A stretch of 64,000 nt of DNA from Mermis nigrescens. Lineage: Eukaryota > Nematoda > Enoplea > Mermithida > Mermithidae. Made by a program: the position numbers and the translations under genes. The stretch's first letter is position 1, and the number at the start of each line of letters is the position of its first letter. Below the pieces are notes generated by a model that worked only from the letters and a program-made list of their open reading frames with translations, was not told the origin of the DNA and did not search any database. Positions 14,001-23,700 of the stretch are shown one piece after another. The stretch covers positions 186,001 through 250,000 of the forward strand of contig JAVLUZ010000639.1 in the NCBI GenBank assembly GCA_036768485.1, in the 5' to 3' direction.

Positions 14001-14198
14001 ACAAATTTTAGAGTAGATTATCACAAAAATTTAGGTTCACTTACATAGTTGCGCCTGTAGTTGTAACAGTTTTTCGTAGTACATACACATGCATTGCTAT
14101 TTCAGTGGCCACTAGACGTCAACTTGGAACTTGTAGAAGATTCTTCGACGATCGTATTGGCTTGTGTGAATATCCCAATCCAGATAATTGACAACTAA
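4988..14198 (+). CDS. Npc2: NPC2-like ML-domain secreted lipid-binding protein (4 exons)
   Basis: Exons 4988-5093, 6714-6830, 8707-8861 and 14106-14198 join in phase (1, 1, 0) to 156 codons plus stop, the usual NPC2 length. All introns are GT-AG. Residues 1-24 form a signal peptide (hydrophobic core FVIGASFLLLIA). The mature part shows the ML-domain landmarks: an early Cys (YEKCDD, Cys31), the YKLKKG strand, the SGKL turn at 80-83, Cys97 and Cys104 (NKNCNGVQGPC), the VYPT strand and a C-terminal Cys146 followed by NIPIQI. Family knowledge: NPC2 proteins bind sterols or other lipids in the endolysosome or in secretions, and insects have several copies. The Cys pair normally placed just before the KLKKG segment is absent, so only two of three disulfides can form. 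ML family membership is sure; whether this is the housekeeping sterol carrier or a diverged paralogue is not. Confidence 0.93.
6714..6830 (+). CDS. Npc2: NPC2-like exon 2
   Basis: The acceptor follows the T-rich stretch ending TTTAAG and the donor is A|GTAAGC. It encodes 39 codons' worth, including ISVTKVEIDYDSRD and YKLKKG. In typical NPC2 a CPxxPC-type pair lies just before the KL(K/R)KG motif; here that spot reads DYDSRDSLTDR without cysteine. Confidence 0.88.
7594..8155. mobile_element. Old copy of CAGTGGCGGATCTAGG-type element
   Basis: A GGCAGATCTAGGATT start near 7597 and an internal GGCGCGAAGCACCG palindrome at 7879 match the better-preserved element at 50700-51320. Both also share an internal block ending AGAAAGT(G/A)AATAAAT. 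The right end is decayed and no target duplication is visible. Confidence 0.4.
8442..8616. mobile_element. Miniature element, CATAGATG(T/C)ACAGCATGG family
   Basis: Begins ATAGATGTACAGCATGG and ends CCCCCAGGTGCACGTCC. Related copies lie at 25776-26040, 32088-32310 and 48998-49200. Flanks GGCGTGAC and AGAGTGAC match at six of eight bases, suggesting an 8-bp target duplication. It ends about 90 bases before the exon 3 acceptor of the NPC2-like gene. Confidence 0.5.
8707..8861 (+). CDS. Npc2: NPC2-like exon 3
   Basis: Acceptor GATAAGACAG is followed by TG GAC, which completes codon 75 (ATG) with the last base of exon 2. Donor is CCGACA|GTAAGT. It encodes the SGKL turn, the paired cysteines Cys97 and Cys104 and the VYPT strand. 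The polypyrimidine tract is poor, but phase and homology fix the boundary. Confidence 0.88.
9026..9600. mobile_element. Decayed GGCGGATCC-type element
   Basis: Starts near CACTAGCCGATCCAGG, a degenerate form of the CAGTGGCGGATCCAGG end seen at 52700. It carries two GGCGC(A/G)AAGCGCC palindromes (about 9328 and 9448) and a CTCGAGAACC block shared with the element at 54812-56492. The right edge is not resolved. Confidence 0.4.
10712..11456. mobile_element. hAT-type miniature element, 745 bp, exact 8-bp TSD TTTCCCAC
   Basis: Ends are CACCGTTTTTTTGTA and TACAAAAAAACGTTG (imperfect inverted repeats). TTTCCCAC stands at 10704-10711 and again at 11457-11464. The interior holds three GGCGCTTCGC(G/A)CCG palindromes (10841, 10932, 11233), TTTGTACATGTACAAA palindromes, and an internal unit present twice. 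That duplication explains why this copy is longer than the 412-447 bp relatives at 31152, 45694 and 58531. No transposase is encoded. Confidence 0.85.
12095..12259. mobile_element. 165 bp Tc1/mariner-like miniature element
   Basis: TAGTATGTTTCACACAACTT at the left is mirrored by AAGTTATGTGAAACAGACTA at the right, inverted repeats of about 33 bp, with TA on both outer sides. The inside carries ACAGATTGCGATTATAGCAT and ATATATAATTATCGTAACCC, blocks repeated near 10560-10625 and 15660-15780. Confidence 0.75.
14106..14198 (+). CDS. Npc2: NPC2-like exon 4 (C-terminus)
   Basis: Follows a GCTATTTCAG acceptor in phase 0 and encodes 30 residues and TAA. It begins Trp-Pro and contains VNLELVED, the last conserved cysteine (VLACV) and NIPIQI, the typical NPC2 C-terminal strand. 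The 5.2 kb intron before it is the largest of the gene because of inserted elements. Confidence 0.9.
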   Translation, partial: WPLDVNLELVEDSSTIVLACVNIPIQIIDN

Positions 14199-14204
14199 AA
14201 TAAA
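14199..14204 (+). terminator. Candidate polyadenylation signal of NPC2-like gene
   Basis: AATAAA begins directly after the TAA stop. If used, the 3' UTR would be only some 15-30 bases, which is short but seen in compact insect genes. Confidence 0.4.
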
Positions 14205-14975
14205 AATAAGTAACCGATGATGGTTGTCTTATTGCAATGGTGTACTGCTAGCGTGAAGGCGTAGGTACATACGGTGCTGGTAGAACATAATACAGGCTAA
14301 TTAGGCACTACCTATATAGGCTATATAAGACATTACTTTCAATGCAGACGAGGAAAAAAGATTTCTGCGAGCGTATGATCGACTTATCTTGAGTCGAAAT
14401 GACTGATACTTTTTCAAAGAAATTTTACCTTTTATTTTATTATCATAAAAAACCATTTTTACAGGCTCAAGTTCGTCCCCCATGTAGTCAGGGAGGGCAC
14501 AGAGGGCACGTGCCCCTCCGAAATTTTTCTAGACTTTTTGATTTTTATGTTGCAATCTGTTGTGCCTGAAATCGAGTTTAAAAAGGCGAAACGTCAAATT
14601 TTGCTATTGCCTTTTGTTTTATCTAATATCGAGTTTGAAAGCTTGAATCAGCTAAAATATCTTAGCGTTTAAAATGTGATTGATTGTGCCTTTTGCCTAT
14701 TGAATGAAAGTATAGTTTGGGCATAGCTTCTAAAAAGTTTTACTGGCAACTGTAGTTAATTAAAGATAGCTAATGTGACCTGAAAACGGAAAGAATAAAG
14801 TTGTTTCAATTGAAACACATTTCAGCTGAGAACACTATTCACATTTATTAATAGCAAGCACTTGAATAAAAATTTATGAATTTTAACTGTTTCAGGCTAA
14901 ATTCAGAAACCAAGATTCGGTCGATTTTGCGCAATTTTAACGACGATTCAACATTTAAGTTGCTCTTTATATAAA
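14205..14975. other. Intergenic stretch, nothing recognised
   Basis: AT-rich sequence downstream of the NPC2-like gene. I found no exon, RNA gene or bounded element. Confidence 0.4.
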
Positions 14976-14981
14976 ATTTTC

Positions 14982-15193
14982 GGATCTAGTATACAATCTA
15001 CCCGCCACCGTTTTTTAGCCGATTCAAATAAGCTACAGTGACCAACGCTGTAGATTCAAATAAGCTACAGTGACCAACACTATTTTTATTGATGCGAGTC
15101 AGAACGTAATTGATAATTTTTGTGTAAAGTTTGGTCACTGTAGCTTATTTGAATCGGCTAAAAAACAGTGGTGGGTAAATTGTATACTATATC
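14982..15193. mobile_element. Near-palindromic miniature element with arms of about 70 bp
   Basis: The left arm runs from GGATCTAGTATACAAT through CCGTTTTTTAGCCGATTC and AAATAAGCTACAGTGACCAA. The right arm is its reverse complement, ending GTATACTATATCC. The AAATAAGCTACAGTGACCAA block is present twice in the left half (from about 15027 and 15057). No open frame. The family is unknown; the long arms make it a foldback or MITE-like structure. Confidence 0.75.
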
Positions 15194-15229
15194 CAAATTT
15201 TCCATAGCTTGGTGCTTGAGGGTCCCGTC

Positions 15230-15472
15230 CATAGGTGGGCGGCACCAAAAATCTACTGGGTGCAATATTTTTTTTCAAAGGTCAAGAAATGGTCCTAAAA
15301 ATCGTGGTATGGCGAAAAAACACCAATTTTCAACGTTTCTCATCGAGCACTATTTATTGGCATAAAAAATTGCGAAAAAAACAAAAAAAAAATTTAAAAA
15401 TTGAATTCTGGGGATGTATTTTGGTTTTGGTTTCTGATGATGCATACCCCGAAACCCCCACGCCCAGGTATG
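15230..15472. mobile_element. CATAGGTGGGC-family miniature element
   Basis: Starts CATAGGTGGGCGGCACC and ends CACGCCCAGGTATG, so the ends are inverted. It shares the TGGTATGGCGAAAAAACACC and CTCATCGAGCACTAT blocks with copies at 21320-21575, 33963-34217, 34229-34450 and 54062-54294. Flanking octamers match poorly here. Confidence 0.65.
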
Positions 15473-15789
15473 ACGCCAACCCATGCCGTACAATAGTGTG
15501 CTTCGTTCGCATCCTCACCTTATTCTTACGTCAGCCCCTTTAACGGAGGCACTTCATATCCTGGCTTATGAGCAAAACTCTACAGACATCAGTTTCCGTG
15601 ATCTTTAGGGCTTGAATCGCACGTGTGGAGTGAGCGTTCACTCGGAGTAGTCCGGACAATAAACCGACAGATTGCGATTATAGTATTGATTTGACATATA
15701 ATTACAGTCTGTTTCATACAACTTGCGTCATAAATTTTAAAACTATCTCCGACAATAAGATGACAGATTGCGATTTTATCTCCTTTTCA

Positions 15790-17830
15790 ATCCTTAATAA
15801 TCCAGAGTTCCAAGTATATTTGTCTTTTTTGTTCCACCGGAGCATTTTTCTTTGCTAGTACCCTACTATTAATTAGCATAATTTAAGTAAATCAGTCAGA
15901 AAACACCTATGTACGGTTACATGCCACAATAATGACAGCAGTCTAGAACGCGGAAAAAATATTGTTCTGAACATCAGCATTACCTTTTTTAAACAAGACA
16001 ATCTTACTTTGATTAAGCATATCAAAGATTTTCAGCATAAACTTTACGTAATTATTGGGTGTAAAGAACATTTACGCTCAGATTCGCAATTTTGACGTTA
16101 CTTGGAAGATTTAAAAAAATTAAGCTTCTGCAACGCTCTGAAACTAAATTCAATTTTCAGCGTAACTTTACATAACTACTGGGTATAAAGAAAACATACA
16201 GTCTGATTCGTAGTCCTGACCTTGCGGAACATATTTTGAAAAAAATTCACGTTATGCAACGTTCTGGATGTAAAATAAATTTGTAGTGTAGACTAAACAT
16301 TATTAGTAATAAATGGGTGGTGCAAATTTCACGTCCATAACTACTGAGTGTAAAGAAATCTAATAGTCAGACTCGTAATTCTGATGTTACGTAGAATATT
16401 TCGAAAATATAAATTTAGCTTCCGCAAGGCTCTAGAACTAAAGTTAATTTGTAGTGTAAACTTTGCGCAACCACCAAGCGTAAAGATTTAAATCGGATTA
16501 GTAATTCTAATATTAGTCTGATATTACGATCAACATTTATGTAAAACACTTAGTCTACACGATGACCTGAAGACAAATAAATATTAGATGTAAACCACTT
16601 TTTATCACTGTGAAGTAAAAAGAAACGCGCCTAACTGGCGTATCACATTTGATCCCTGGTACATCTTTAGACTTGAGATCATGTCCAGACTCATAACCGG
16701 AGAAGTTGGCAGAAAAAAAGACAGAAACACATTCAACACCCTCAATTTTGGACTTTACACCACCCGGAAAAGCAAAATATTGATGTAAATAAACACAATT
16801 TGCTGTGACGTGTATCCATTAGAAAGTACTTTATTTTTATTCTATTCGAACTATCCTGACTTCTATGTATAAGAAGAAAGTGGCAAACAAAAAAGCGGAC
16901 AAACATGTATTTTCCACCATCCACGACATTATGAATTTTAAAAATCTGAACCTAATTCCCTTTTGAGTATAAAGAAATTCAATTCAGGCCAGTTTGTAGC
17001 CTTTGACTTGCAGTACATTTGTATGTGAAAAACTTCTGTTCCGCAAAATATTTGAGATATTTACCAGTCAAAATAGGGAAAAAACGTGTTTTCTCGCCCA
17101 TTTTACACCCCTGATTTCGAACTTTACACCCGCATAAATAACTCAATAATGCGTTTTCTTAAGCGCAGTTTGCTGCGACGCGTAGCACATAGAAGGTGCT
17201 TTATTTCCATTTTTTTCAATTTATCCCGTTCTATAAGCAGAAAAGTTGGCTTCAAGACGAAATCTATTTTTTACATTATCAAATAGTGTGTATAGTTTAA
17301 ATCCTAGATCTAACTTTGTATTGAGTGTAAAAGTTTGCTGGTAAGCGGAAAGTAGCCCTTGAGACGTAGTACATTTCTTACAGGAAAAATTTATTGGAGA
17401 CTCAAAACTGAAGCTGTTAGCAGACATAAAAAATACGAAACTGCGACCAGAACCTGTCTTTACATCCGCAGATTTTCGCACTCTTTACACTCCCCTTGAG
17501 GAGTAATGCGAAATTGAAAAAAATCTGCCATCTATACAATTTCATCCTCTACAATTCTATATCATTAAATTGTATGAACCATTTATGCTGAGTTGTGTAC
17601 AAGCTGGATAAAAAGTGTCAAAGATTTGTATGTTAGAACGTTACGCCAAAACTTTACATGCTCATTACACAATCGGTATAAGTGTAAACAAAAGTCTGCA
17701 AAATCTGTATCTTTGAAAAAACCGCCATTCCCAGATGTGTCATGTCATAGCTGTAGGGGGAATATGTTGGGGGTACCCTGTATGTTAAAGGTACACGCTA
17801 CCTACGATTTATCAAAACAAAGAAATTACA
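15790..17830. repeat. Dispersed TTTACAC-rich repeat, about 2 kb
   Basis: Multiple degenerate blocks of the form GTAAAGAAATTT, CAGATTCGTAAT and GTAGTGTAAACTTTAC occur at irregular spacing. The left part (15810-15870) matches the foldback arm at 1887-1940, and the right part (17640-17800) matches 3880-4010 and 1-185. The whole is a second diverged version of the 1.9-4.0 kb region. No intact gene. Confidence 0.6.
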
Positions 17831-17856
17831 CGCGTAAATGTTAATTGTAACACATA

Positions 17857-18145
17857 CAGGGTGGTCCAATAAAAGACACTACCCGAGGTATGCGTCATAT
17901 CTCAAGAACCAGGCTAGGCAGGCACGGGGGCAAAAAAGAGATAATGAATCGGAGCAGTTTTTCTTCAAAATAAGCACTTTTCAAAAATCTAAAACATTAC
18001 TTATACGGGATCAGCTATAAGTTCAAGATTCTGCATTTAACTTACAGACCCTTTTTCATTTGTTTGAAAAAATTTTAGATGTCAAGCTGCCGTTGTTCTG
18101 AAGCTATGACATAAAACGTGGGTACGGTTTCTTTGGACCACCCTG
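17857..18145. mobile_element. Mariner-type miniature element, 289 bp, TA-flanked
   Basis: CAGGGTGGTCCAA at the left is mirrored by TTGGACCACCCTG at the right, with TA immediately outside both ends (17855-17856 and 18146-18147). CAGGGTGGTCC ends are well known in insect Tc1/mariner-type MITEs. Non-coding. Confidence 0.85.
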
Positions 18146-20185
18146 TATTTGCATTTAAGTAGTTGTGGTTCGGATATGACTTATGCTCATATTCTGTCAA
18201 TAGACGCATAAAGCCGATCTAGAGAGGGGGATCAGCCAGTTCTTTTGAGATATAGCCTTAAAAACTACGAATACAATTCAGTTTTGCCGCTGAACAATGT
18301 TCATCCTTTAGATCGATATATCGTAGAATATCATTCCGGTCGTGTTAAACATTTTTGTAGTCACTCTCGAAGAAATGAGAGACGATATGGCTTTAATCGT
18401 TTCCAAGCACATTTATAGAGGAATTGCTATTTTTATCCATTTCAGGTCTTCATTTTGCCTCATTTTCAACTTAAAATTTTTCATTTTTTATGGCAGAAGG
18501 GTCTAGCTAAAGTATACGAGCAGGTCGGATCTAGAACCCAACCCTGAGGGTTAATGTCTGCTCTTGAGCACACTTTGGCGGAGGGATTTGGACTGGATTC
18601 TCGAGAATTTGGCACACCCCCAAAATTGAATTTTGGGCACGTTTTTCGGGATTTTCGCTAGTTTTACACCATTAGACCCCCAGAATTCGGCTGCTGCTAA
18701 TTTATGAGCCAAAGTCTTCTTGACTCGCGTAGAAACTGCTAAAAACTTTATTCATATTGCCTGATTAATAAAACAATGTTCACTTCGTCAATAATAACTG
18801 GCAAGTGTGAGTCAGTAATAACAAGTTATACAAAATGCTACAGCGAATCACAGGCGCGATAATGTATGCAAGTAGGCAGGAAATACTGAAGTTATGGCAA
18901 AGAAAGCGCGTCTCTTCTAAGACGTATAATACGACGGTCAAAGAAGCATAGTATTTCTAGATCGATAAGTTTTGGGCGGCAAAGGAGGCGGAACCACAGC
19001 GGCGTTGGAGATTGCGCGTGATCGAAACTGGTACATGCTGAATATGCAAAGTCATTGTATAATGATAACATAATAAGTTAGTTTTTCAATTCATTTCAAT
19101 AATTTAAAATTATTTGAATTTAATTATTTCAGTCATTAGCCACAATTATTCAGGGATCTCGGATATATCCAATCTGATTTTTATTAATCTAGTGACGTAT
19201 GACTGTCGTTCTGTCATTCAACCCTTTAAGAATGAGTTAAAAAAGCTCCGAAATATTATTTATGGAGCATTTGTCTTACGACCATACATTTCACCTGCCT
19301 AAAACGACTAATGTGTATAAATCTACTGAAAATTGGTTTAAACCATACGTGCAACGCTTTGAAATTTTAGGCGGAGGGAACCAGCCATTTTTAAAGGAGG
19401 GAGGGTAAATGACCTCCAATCTTTGGCCAAAAACGGCCTTTACATTCAATTCTTTCCAAAATTGGGGAAGGAGGGGTCATAAATTTTCTGGCTTTGGATT
19501 TTTTCTTTCAACTTTAGGAGGATCTGAATTCCCTCACTTCCATGTATGGTTTAAACTCTCAAGTTTGAAGCACGATATTACACTAACTGATAGTTTCTAG
19601 GCTGATGGAGCTATATTTTGCAAAACTATAGTAATGTAGCTACAAATGGGCATGGGAGGTCTGGGAGCTTTACGCCCCCGCGGGAGTTGAAAAACCCCGC
19701 ATATTACTCTAGACCCCAAAATTCTATTCTCAGTACATTTTTAACGACTTCACCCAACCAGACCCCCCAGAATTTTCTTGCTGTCCTTGTATGACTGTAA
19801 TTTGCCCAAAAACACTTTAGTAGCAACTTCATTGAGCACCTAAAATCGATCAAGGAATAGTATAATAATAAATTTTAGTACATCCAGAAACGTGCTATGT
19901 CTCTCAGAACTCCTCAATTACAATGAAACTACTTGAAATGTTCAGTTTACTGATTTTTGATTGGTCACAATTAATTGAACGCTGTAATTAAGACTTAAAA
20001 AAGAATGAAAAGGTTCTGAAAGCTAGCACACTGTTTCTTAATGCGCACTAATTTTCACCTATTAAAATAATTTGTCAGCCGGAAATACTCGTACATAAAA
20101 GCCTAAAGCAAAAAAGAAAATAGAAGATGTGGAAAAATTCGAAATAAAATATAAAAACGTAAAAAAAACAATATTATTACACGCC
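18146..20185. other. Convergent intergenic region 3' of Sos
   Basis: Holds fragments of the dispersed families: a CATTTTGCCTCATTTTC block near 18450 and a GGAGGGTAAATGACCTC block near 19400. Otherwise nothing is recognised. No canonical AATAAA for the minus-strand Sos transcript was found within about 400 bases after its stop, so its polyadenylation site is unassigned. Confidence 0.4.
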
Positions 20186-20714
20186 TTACGTTTTAGGCGG
20201 ACGCGGCGGCGGCGTCGTGTTACGCACGTCGCTCCACGACCTGGGCGGCAGAGGCGGCGGCGTCGATGACGCCGACGTCGAAGGTTGCCGTTCGCCAGCC
20301 GCGATAAAAACGTCATCGGCGGTGTCGCTGGACAGCGCCCTATCGATCGACGCAGCGCCCAGCGGCGCCGACGTCGAGGCGTCCAACGACGTCGCCGTTA
20401 AGCCAACGATTGACGTGTCGTCGTGCGGCGACGACGGCGTCGCCGATGACGTCATAGCGTCGTTGAGTGCGCAAGACGTCGACGGCAAAGGAGCCGGCGG
20501 ACGATTGACGCTGCGGCGCGGTGGAATCAGCGGCGGCTGTAGAACGCCGATGACGGTCGCCGGAGGCGGCGGCGACGCTGAGCTAGTCGCCGAGGCGACG
20601 GGTGGCGACGTCGAATCGTACGTGCTGCTCATCGACGACGAAGGCAGGGCGGCGGCCGCGACGGCATCGTCAGATTGGCGGCTGGGCCGGGCGCGTACGT
20701 CGGGAAAATTAAAC
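20186..20714 (-). CDS. Sos: Sos exon: C-terminal proline-rich tail and stop
   Basis: The stop TAA is at 20188-20186; the acceptor is GGCAG at 20715-20719. It begins [16 protein letters not shown]. Docking-type motifs are [20 protein letters not shown] and a terminal PPPRPPKT. It is strikingly GC- and CpG-rich (many GACGTCG words) against the AT-rich surroundings. The first base completes an Arg codon split with the previous exon. Confidence 0.9.
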
Positions 20715-23700
20715 CTGCCATGTCGATAAAATGATTGCGATCAGTCTTTTTTCGTACACATAATCACAGGAAAATTTAGAGGGGGCGGGGGAGGCGCCTC
20801 CTTGTCGTGAAAAAATATTTGGGCGCAACGAAAAATAGATGCTTATTTTTTGATGACTAGCCATTTTATCACTTTTCAAACTTTTCCAGCGCTAGGCGCC
20901 GGGAAAGTACTCATTACTGACATTTACTGACTCTCTTGGCGCTCTAAAAAAGTTCTATTTACGTCAGAAGAGCAGTTTTTGCACAGAACAAAGATTTGGT
21001 AGCTCTTACAATGAATTCTCGCGCGTTTTTCGGCGATTTGAGTCAATTTCTGCATTAACTTTGCGAGTTTTTCATTAAAAAAACTTTGGAAAATTTCGAC
21101 AATAATGTACTTTTTTTGCATTAGAAATAATTCCGCCTAGCAAAAGACAGCAAAAAACCGGTATTTTAAGTATAATGTACGGATTTTTGGACAATGTTAG
21201 ACACTATAAGGAAAATTTTGGGTTCCGTCCTTCCGTCAGAAAATTCCGAATCCACCATTGCATGTGTTATGTGTGTGCACAAATTGCGTTTTTCGACGTT
21301 TAGTGGTATACCGTAGCCACATATAATCTTGGGGGGGGGTTTGGGGGTATGCACCCCCCCGAGAAACCAAAATACACCCCTCAGATACCAAAATACCTCC
21401 GAGAATCCGATTTTTGAATTTTTTGTTGTTTTTCTCGCAATCTTTTGATGACAATGGATAGTGCTCGATGAGAAACGTTGAAAAATGGTGTTTTTTCGCC
21501 ATACCACAATTTTTAAACCCATTTTTTATCTTTAAAAAATCTTACACCCCCAGAATTAAGGTGCCGCCCACCCAGGCTTTTACCCCGTCTGCTCATTCTA
21601 GCAATAAAGATTTTCTTCTGCTTATAAAAAAGTCACTGTACACCATACATGTACAACAAAGAAATTCTGGGGGAAGGGGGGGTCAAGCCCGAAAAATGTT
21701 CAAAAAAGCCTTTTTGGGCTAAAAAACGACGGGTACGCATCATAGGTGCGCAAGGTCAAACTTTCAGGGTGGGGTGAAAATCGAAAACTTAGAGATGGTT
21801 AAAAGTTTTGTAAAAAACGATTTTACAGCAAAAACGAAGGTATCGCTTTTAAAACTATCATTTTCGAGCATTTGTGGCAAATATATAGCCTTTTTTAACC
21901 CACAAGCATAGCTGTATAGCCTTTTTTGGACTAAAAATAGCTATTTAGCCATTTTTGAAGTCGGAAAGTGCTCTAAATCATTTTGAGACTCATAAAAATG
22001 ACTAAACAGCATTTCTGAGCTCACAAGGTATGTTTCTGAGTTCAAAAAAAGCTGTATAGCTAGTTTTCTGAAGCCACAAAAGGCTGTATAGCAATGTTTT
22101 TTCGACCAAAATGGCTATATAGCTATCAATTTTTGAAGCTCCCCTGTCCATGTATGGTACACATAAAAAAACTGTTTTAGACGTTTCAGACAATGCTCGT
22201 TCTTTCTAGAACATATTCGAAAAAAATTTCAAAAAAATCAAGAAAACTGAACAAAATATAGTCAAAAAAGTATATAAGGCGTAAACCACCGAAAATCTGA
22301 GACTTTTGAGCCAAAAATAGAGCTAAAACGCTTGAAAAAGCACATTTTTAGAATTTTTACAAAAAATTGACAATTTTGGAGGGGGTGGGTGGGCGCAGTC
22401 ATTTTGCGGGGGTCAGTAGCCATTCTGGGGAGGGGAGGGGTCAAACCCGCAAGAACACGTATGCTGAACACTGGTGTTCAAAGGAGGAATTATCCTAAAT
22501 CATAATTGAATTAGCTTCTCGGGAATTAACAAAACATCAACCTCACGGCTTTGAGGTTCGGATGAATATTACGAGACCCCAGCTACCGTAATCCGCGGTT
22601 ACCTCGACGCGTGCTGCCGTCGCGGCGGTCCGGTCGATTTGAGCGCCAAACGAGGCAATAGCGGAGGCGGCGGCGACGACGCCGAATGAGCGCCGCCGTC
22701 GTTGTCCGCGCGCGACGATGACGTCGTCGGCGGCGGCGTTGGATCGACGCTCGGCTTGGGACGCGGCGGAATGGCCGGCGGCGGCGTCGGTTCGCTGAGC
22801 GGACCCGAGCGAGCCGCCGCGTTCATCATTCGCGACTGAAACGTCGCCGCCGTCGACGCCGCGACGTCTGCACCGCCGCCTCCGCCTTCCTTAGGAGACG
22901 TCGTGCTGTGCGTATGCACGTCGCGAATATACCGCGGAGGCTTACCTAGAATGAATTATGTTATTTTTTGTACAGAACGCGGCGGCAAAGATCCCGGGAA
23001 AACCATTATACGAGCAAGTCGTTTGCATTTAGATATTCGTATTATAAAGGTATACGCTCAAACACAAACGTGTTCAACATGGAGGCGGGGGTTGGGCCGG
23101 TCTTGACCAAACGTGCACAGCAGGGAATTGTGGGGGAGAGGGGTCAAGCCGAAAAAATTTTCAAAAAGTGCCGTTTTTAGGCTAGAAAACGACGGGTACG
23201 CGCCAAAAACAGTTTCTGGACGTTTCGGACAATGTTCGTTCTTTCTAAAACATAAAAAATTTCGGAAAAGTCTGAAAACATCGAGAAATTTGCACAAAAT
23301 ATAGTCAAAAAATGCGTATTCGGTTGAGACTTTTGAGCCAAAAATAAGCTAAAAACGCTTAAAGAGGCACACTTTTTACGATTTTTAGAAAAACTCGACA
23401 ATTCTAGAGATGAATTGCAACCATTTTGCGGGGTCAGTAGCGATTCTGGGTGTGGGGGGTCGAACCCCCAGAACATGTATGGTTTTAATCCCCCAGAATT
23501 GTCGATTTTCTGAAAAAATCGCAGAAATATATGCGTTTCAAAGCGTTTTCAGCCAACGCCTGACTCAAAAGTGGTAAATTTTTGGCACTTTGCGCCATAT
23601 ACTAATTTTCTGGCAACATTTTCTCCAAGTCATTCGAATTTTATGAGATTCGTTCGAAATTTGTCATAGTTTTGATTTTTTGAAAAGAACGAGTGATATC

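Larger units (their letters stand above)
20715..22602. other. Sos last intron (1.9 kb) with two miniature elements
   Basis: Contains a CATAGGTGGGC-family fragment (about 21313-21575) and the 820 bp element at 21644-22463. A GCGCTAGGCGCC-like relic of the hairpin motif sits near 20890. No nested gene. Confidence 0.6.

Noticed and set aside
20041..20185. A canonical polyadenylation signal for Sos just after its stop
   Set aside because: No AATAAA on the minus strand was found in this interval; only AT-rich text is present.
20217..20729. A 170-codon open frame on the plus strand
   Set aside because: It is the antisense shadow of the GC-rich final Sos exon; the minus-strand reading has SH3 docking motifs and correct splice phases.
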